Of a stretch of DNA of 10,960 nt, positions 7,182 to 10,960 are shown piece after piece (positions within the stretch are counted from its first letter, which is position 1; each line of letters opens with the position of its first letter). Below the pieces are notes generated by a model. That model did not search any database. It was not told the DNA's origin and saw only the letters and a program-made list of their open reading frames with translations. The stretch lies in NCBI GenBank assembly GCA_026417815.1, contig JAOACN010000340.1:1-10960 (forward strand), given 5' to 3'. The DNA is from Chloroflexaceae bacterium. GTDB lineage: Bacteria; Chloroflexota; Chloroflexia; Chloroflexales; Chloroflexaceae. A program made the translations under genes and the position numbers.

Positions 7182-8039
7182 ATGCGTATCGCCGTCTGTC
7201 TGAAACAGGTGCCCGACCCGACCACGGTCGAGGTTGATCCGTTGACCGCGGCGCTCGACGCGCGCCGCCTGCTCTACATCGCTGGCCCCGCCGACACGGC
7301 GGCCCTGGAAGTGGCCCTGCAACTGGCCGGCGCGGAGGGCCACGTCAGCGCGCTGTGCGTCGGCCCGCCCGCCGCCGACGCAGTATTGCGCCAGGCCCTC
7401 GCCGCCGGCGCAGCGGAGGCGCGGCGGCTCTGGGCGCCGTTCCTGCCCCTCCAGTCCCCGGCGCAGACCGCCCTGCTCCTGGCCGCGGCGCTGCAACGCG
7501 GCGAGACCCCCGACCTGGTGCTCTGCGGCGCCCGCAGCAGCGACCATGGCAGCGGGCAGGTGCCGGCCCTGCTCGCCGAGTTCCTCGACTGGCCCGTGGT
7601 GTGCGATGTCACTCAGATCACGGTAGAAGGCGGTCTGGCGCGGGTGCAACGTCGCCTCGACCGCGGGGCGCGCGAGGAACTGGAGGTGCCCCTGCCCGCC
7701 GCCCTGGCGGTCGAAGCGGGCATCGCCCGCCTGCGCCACGCCAGTCTCACCGGGCTGATGCGCGCCGAACGCGCCGCCATCCCCGTCAGCGAACTGGACG
7801 ACCTGGGGCTGGAGCCGGCCGACCTGGCCTTCCCCGCCCCGACCGCGCGCATGGTGACCCCGCCGCGCCCACGCACGCGCCCGATCTTCACCCCCGACAG
7901 CACTCGTCCGGCCCATGAGCGCATTACGCAGATCATCACCGCCGGCGTGACCCGTAAATCCGGCAAGGTGCTGGAAGGCCCTCCCGAGCAGATGGCCGAT
8001 GTGCTGGTCGAGTTTCTAAGAGAAAGGGGATTCGTTTAG
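7182..8039 (+). CDS. fixA: Electron transfer flavoprotein beta subunit (FixA/EtfB-like), mycofactocin-associated
   Basis: A 285-residue ETF beta subunit. It opens with MRIAVCLKQVPDPTT, typical of the family, and has the nucleotide-binding region CGARSSDHGSGQVPALLAEF from Cys115, followed by a Trp-Pro in place of the usual Gly-x-Pro. It would pair with the alpha subunit encoded at 4206 to form the FAD-containing ETF. The C-terminal ~60 residues, rich in Pro and Arg then ending in a helix, are the usual arm that wraps the alpha subunit. The ribosome site is weak (CGGGAA 7169-7174). It is separated from the other ETF genes by a repeat-filled gap, and from mftE by a long palindrome, so it may have its own transcript. 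The ETF beta family call is firm; which ETF subtype (bifurcating or not) is not settled by eye. Confidence 0.88.
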   Translation: MRIAVCLKQVPDPTTVEVDPLTAALDARRLLYIAGPADTAALEVALQLAGAEGHVSALCVGPPAADAVLRQALAAGAAEARRLWAPFLPLQSPAQTALLLAAALQRGETPDLVLCGARSSDHGSGQVPALLAEFLDWPVVCDVTQITVEGGLARVQRRLDRGAREELEVPLPAALAVEAGIARLRHASLTGLMRAERAAIPVSELDDLGLEPADLAFPAPTARMVTPPRPRTRPIFTPDSTRPAHERITQIITAGVTRKSGKVLEGPPEQMADVLVEFLRERGFV

Positions 8040-8044
8040 TCTGT

Positions 8045-8181
8045 AGGGCAATCCTGTAGCTCTACGTTGTCACGTTGCCCCTGGCGGGGGTTGCGGGGGC
8101 CGGCGGCCACCTCCGAACCGCCTCACAGCGGAAACTGCGGCAACTGACAACGTAGAGGTACGGCAATCCTCTGGATCGCCC
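8045..8181. repeat. Long imperfect intergenic palindrome between ETF beta and mftE
   Basis: The core arms 8060-8072 (CTCTACGTTGTCA) and 8145-8157 (TGACAACGTAGAG) are perfect 13-bp reverse complements. Pairing continues inwards (GTTGCC 8074-8079 with GGCAAC 8139-8144, one-base bulge) and outwards (AGGGCAATCC 8045-8054 with GGATCGCCCT 8172-8181, one mismatch, after a gap). GGCAATCCT also occurs as a direct repeat at 8047-8055 and 8162-8170. The interior is a G-rich spacer. It nearly fills the gap of about 155 bp, so any promoter for mftE must overlap it. It may be a palindromic mobile-element relic or a structured leader RNA. Confidence 0.75.
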
Positions 8182-8194
8182 TGCACAACAGCTT

Positions 8195-8953
8195 ATGTCT
8201 ACATCCATGGCATACCAACCCAACCTGGCCCATCTGACCTGGCCCGAGGTGGCCCGCGCCGTGGCCGCGGGGGCCGATACGGTCATTCTGCCCCTGGGGG
8301 CCACCGAGCAACACGGGCCGCACCTGCCCCTCGGCACGGATACGCTCCGCGCCGAGGACCTGGCCCGGCGCCTGGCGGCGCGGCTGCCAGGGGCCCTGGT
8401 GGCCCCGGTCCTGCCCATCGGTTGCTCCGACGAGCACGCGGGCTTTCCCGGCCTGTTGAGCCTCGATGCCGCTACGCTCGCCGCGGTGATCGTGGATTGC
8501 GCGCGACGCATGGCCGCCTGGGGCATCACCCGGCTGGTGCTGCTCTCGGCCCACGGCGGCAACGGTCGGGCCCTGGCCCTGGCCGCCGAACGCCTGCGCC
8601 GTGAACTGCCCGATCTGCGCGTCTGGCTGCCCGCGCAGACCCTCGCGCCTGACGAGGCGGTCCTGGCCCTGGCTGCCGAGGCGGGGATCGCGCCCGAAGA
8701 GTTCGGTCTGCATGCGGGCGAGGGCGAAACCTCGGAAGTGCTCTGGCTGCGCCCCGACCTGGTGCGCGCCGAGGCCGCCGAGGCCGGGTACCGCGGTGAG
8801 ATGACAACGATTGTAGAAACGCTGCAACGTCTGGGCCTCAAGGCGGTGACGCCCAACGGCGTGCTTGGCGACCCGGCCCGCGCCCGCGCCGCCCGTGGCG
8901 AGCGCTACCTCGAGGCCCGGGCCGGCGCGCTGGCAAAGGAACTGCTCGCGTGA
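8195..8953 (+). CDS. mftE: Mycofactocin precursor peptidase MftE (creatininase family)
   Basis: A 252-residue creatininase-family metallohydrolase. Metal-binding motifs are in order: PLGATEQHGPHLPLGTD (Glu38, His40, Asp49), SDEHAGFPG (79-86 region), SAHGGN (His120) and HAGEGETS (173-180, with Glu176/Glu178). MftE cuts the radical-SAM-modified MftA peptide and releases the C-terminal Val-Tyr-derived moiety that becomes the mycofactocin core. The family also includes creatinine amidohydrolase and other peptidases. The mycofactocin assignment rests on the overlapping MftF-type gene and the FadH/OYE and ETF neighbours. No clear ribosome site precedes ATG 8195; ATG 8207 is an alternative start that loses only four residues. 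Its stop overlaps the next start as ATGA-like TGATG. Confidence 0.87.
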   Translation: MSTSMAYQPNLAHLTWPEVARAVAAGADTVILPLGATEQHGPHLPLGTDTLRAEDLARRLAARLPGALVAPVLPIGCSDEHAGFPGLLSLDAATLAAVIVDCARRMAAWGITRLVLLSAHGGNGRALALAAERLRRELPDLRVWLPAQTLAPDEAVLALAAEAGIAPEEFGLHAGEGETSEVLWLRPDLVRAEAAEAGYRGEMTTIVETLQRLGLKAVTPNGVLGDPARARAARGERYLEARAGALAKELLA

Positions 8954-10960
8954 TGACGCCGTCTCCAACCCTTCGGAGCCACCGCCGCCAGCTCTGGGCC
9001 AGCGCGCTGACCCTCCCCGGGCAGCCCGACCTGGCCCGCAGCCTGGTGGCCGAACTGGCCGCCTTCCTGGAGCAGCCAGTGGAGGAGGTGGAGGCCCGCT
9101 GCCGCCGGGCCGCCGATGAACTGGCGCGCGCCTGGCATGGGCAGGCCCCCGCTACTCCGGCGGCTATCACCGACTTCTACCGCCACGGTGACGCCTACCT
9201 CTACGACCTGACCTGGTGGCACGCCCTGGCGGAGGACGACAGCGCCCTGGTGCAGGTCGAGGCCCTGGAAGCGGCCCTGGCCCACCACGCCCGTAGCGCC
9301 CTCGACTTCGGCGGCGGCATCGGCGCCCTGGGGCTGTTGCTGGCCCGCCACGGCCTCGAGGTGACCCTGGCCGACGTCAACCCGCGCCTGAACGAGTACG
9401 CCCGCTGGCGCTTCGCCCGGCGCAGCCTGCCCGTGCGGGTCATTGATCTGCCCCCCGGCCCGCCGGACCTGCCCGTAGCGGCCTTCGACTTCATCAGCGC
9501 AGTGGACGTGTTCGAGCACCTGCCCGATCCGGGCGCGACCCTGACGGCTCTGGCCACGGCCCTGCGCCCCGGCGGCGCCCTCTTCATCCACCTGCCCGGC
9601 AACGTCGACCCGGACCATCCCATGCACCTCTGGCGCCGGCCGGCCACTCTCCTGCGCCATCTGGGGGCTGCCGGTCTCTGGCTGGAAGGCGAGGGCAGCC
9701 GTATCGAGCAAGGCGGCAACGCCCGCCTGCTGCTGCGGCGCGGCGAAGGCCCACGCTACCGCCTGAACCAGGGGCTGGAACTGCACCCCGACGCTGCCGG
9801 CGGCACGCTGCTCTCCCTGCGACCCCTGGTGGCGCTGCGCCTCAACCAGCGGGCCTTCGCTACCCTTACGGCGCTCAACGGCGGCAGCACCGCCCTCGAA
9901 GTGGTCGCCGCTCATCCCGAGCTGTCGCTCCCCACGACAACCACCTTCCTCGACTCCCTGGCCCGGCGACGTGTGCTGGTCAAACACGCCGCGCCGCCGG
10001 AGTATCTACCCGCCGTCACGGCAATCGTCCCGGCCCACGGGCGCCCGGAGGCCACCCGGGCCTGCGTGGAGTCGCTGCTGGCCCAGGACTACCCCGCGGA
10101 ACTGCTGGAGGTGATCGTGGTTGACGACGCCTCCGCTCCGCCGCTGGCCCCGGCCCTGGCCGGGCTGCCCATCCGCCTGCTGCGCCAGGACCAGAACATC
10201 GGCCAGTCGGCGGCCCGCAACCGCGCGGCGGAACTGGCCCGCGGCGAGGTGCTGGCCTTTCTGGACAACGACTGCGTCGCCGCCCCCGGCTGGCTGCGTA
10301 CCCTCGTGGCCGCGCTCGACGAGCCGGGGGTGGACATCGCCGGCGGGCGGGTGCTGGCGCCGCCGCCGGAGGGGCCGGTGGCGGCCTTCGAGGCCGCGCG
10401 CTCGCCGCTGGACATGGGGCCGGTCAGCGGGCCGGTCGGCCCCGGCGAGCCGATCAGCTATATGCCCTCGTGCAACCTGGTTGTCCGGCGTCGTCTGTTC
10501 GCGCGCATTGGCGGCTTCGACCCGGCGATGCGCCTGGGAGAGGATGTTGACCTGATCTGGCGGGCGCTGGCCACGGGCGCGCAGGCGCGCTACGTGGCCG
10601 AGGGCGCGGTCGTCCATCACCACCGTGTACGTCTGGGGGCGCTGCTGCGCCGCCGCGCCGACTACGCCTCGTCAGAGGCCGACCTGCAACGGCGCCACCC
10701 TGCGGGCCGGCGCACCATGGCCCTCCCGCGGATGGCCCTGGCGTTCCTGGCGGCCCTGATCGCCGTCTGGAGCGCCCCGGCCCTGGCCGGATTAATCGTC
10801 GCCGGCATGGCGGTCGCTCTGGGGCGCGAGATCGGGCGCAAACGGCGCGAGCTGCGCCGGCACGGCGTACACCTGCCCTGGGGCCGGGTAAGCGCCGCGG
10901 TGCTGCTGCAACACCGGGCCGCGTTCTACCACCTGGGGGCCAACATCACCCGCTACTACA
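8953..10960 (+). CDS. mftF: Fusion of a SAM methyltransferase with mycofactocin glycosyltransferase MftF (3' end outside window)
   Basis: The frame stays open for 669 codons to the window edge. Residues about 70-262 are a class I SAM-dependent methyltransferase: motif I LDFGGGIGALG at 117-127, acidic Asp141 after strand 2, and VDVFEHLPDPG at 184-194. Residues about 269-345 resemble the PqqD/MftB-like segment that opens MftF proteins. From 356 a family 2 glycosyltransferase follows: TAIVPAHGRPE, VVDDAS (Asp391, Asp392), the DND motif at 438-440 and GEDVDLIW at 529-536. A hydrophobic stretch at about 594-625 is a likely membrane segment. MftF adds a glucose chain to the mycofactocin core at the cytosolic membrane face. 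The N-terminal domain may do the sugar methylation that separate MftM does in mycobacteria; that link is inference. ATG 8953 overlaps the mftE stop by one base; GTG 8950, 9 bases after AAAGGA, is an equally good start. Confidence 0.85.
   Translation, partial: MTPSPTLRSHRRQLWASALTLPGQPDLARSLVAELAAFLEQPVEEVEARCRRAADELARAWHGQAPATPAAITDFYRHGDAYLYDLTWWHALAEDDSALVQVEALEAALAHHARSALDFGGGIGALGLLLARHGLEVTLADVNPRLNEYARWRFARRSLPVRVIDLPPGPPDLPVAAFDFISAVDVFEHLPDPGATLTALATALRPGGALFIHLPGNVDPDHPMHLWRRPATLLRHLGAAGLWLEGEGSRIEQGGNARLLLRRGEGPRYRLNQGLELHPDAAGGTLLSLRPLVALRLNQRAFATLTALNGGSTALEVVAAHPELSLPTTTTFLDSLARRRVLVKHAAPPEYLPAVTAIVPAHGRPEATRACVESLLAQDYPAELLEVIVVDDASAPPLAPALAGLPIRLLRQDQNIGQSAARNRAAELARGEVLAFLDNDCVAAPGWLRTLVAALDEPGVDIAGGRVLAPPPEGPVAAFEAARSPLDMGPVSGPVGPGEPISYMPSCNLVVRRRLFARIGGFDPAMRLGEDVDLIWRALATGAQARYVAEGAVVHHHRVRLGALLRRRADYASSEADLQRRHPAGRRTMALPRMALAFLAALIAVWSAPALAGLIVAGMAVALGREIGRKRRELRRHGVHLPWGRVSAAVLLQHRAAFYHLGANITRYY

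Noticed and set aside
7028..8181. CRISPR array or insertion sequence from the repeated palindromes
   Set aside because: The two palindromes do not share sequence, there are no regular spacers, and no transposase frame is present.
8123..8968. Open frame on the - strand opposite mftE
   Set aside because: mftE has the full set of creatininase metal motifs on the + strand; the reverse frame has none.
8905..9987. Open frame on the - strand opposite the methyltransferase domain
   Set aside because: The + strand frame is open to the window edge with methyltransferase and glycosyltransferase motifs; the reverse frame is low-complexity.

Overview
The window is GC-rich bacterial DNA with strong G/C preference at third codon positions. 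Every recognisable gene lies on the + strand. The gene set is that of a mycofactocin locus joined to a flavin-based electron-transfer module. Mycofactocin is a peptide-derived redox cofactor known from mycobacteria, and also from some Chloroflexota and Firmicutes. Gene content, the intergenic palindromes and a heptamer tandem repeat make a Chloroflexota-like host my best guess, but this is inference: no rRNA or other phylogenetic marker is present.

Layout from left to right. Positions 1-45 hold the last codons of an upstream gene. Positions 186-4128 carry two tandem paralogous flavo-iron-sulfur oxidoreductases of the FadH/old yellow enzyme/trimethylamine dehydrogenase type, separated by one base. 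A 15-bp hairpin overlaps the second stop codon. Positions 4206-6968 hold an ETF alpha subunit (FixB-like), an ETF-quinone oxidoreductase (FixC-like) and its ferredoxin-like partner (FixX), tightly packed. A 213-bp gap contains a heptanucleotide tandem repeat and a nested inverted repeat. It is followed by the ETF beta subunit (FixA-like, 7182-8039). A second gap of about 155 bp, largely one long imperfect palindrome, precedes mftE (8195-8953), the creatininase-family peptidase of mycofactocin maturation. Overlapping mftE is a long open frame (8953 to the window end) that joins a SAM-dependent methyltransferase domain to a PqqD-like segment and a family 2 glycosyltransferase of the MftF type.

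How the genes may work together. MftE would release the Val-Tyr-derived core from the modified MftA peptide. The fused methyltransferase-MftF protein would add, and perhaps methylate, a sugar chain. The two oxidoreductases have lost the obvious NADPH-binding glycine motif of FadH, as trimethylamine dehydrogenase has. They could therefore pass electrons to the ETF, and from there through FixC/FixX to the membrane quinone pool. Precursor peptide mftA, carrier mftB, radical SAM mftC and dehydrogenase mftD are not in the window and presumably lie beyond an edge.

The most distinctive points are the methyltransferase-glycosyltransferase fusion, the altered active sites of the paired oxidoreductases, and three different intergenic palindromic elements.
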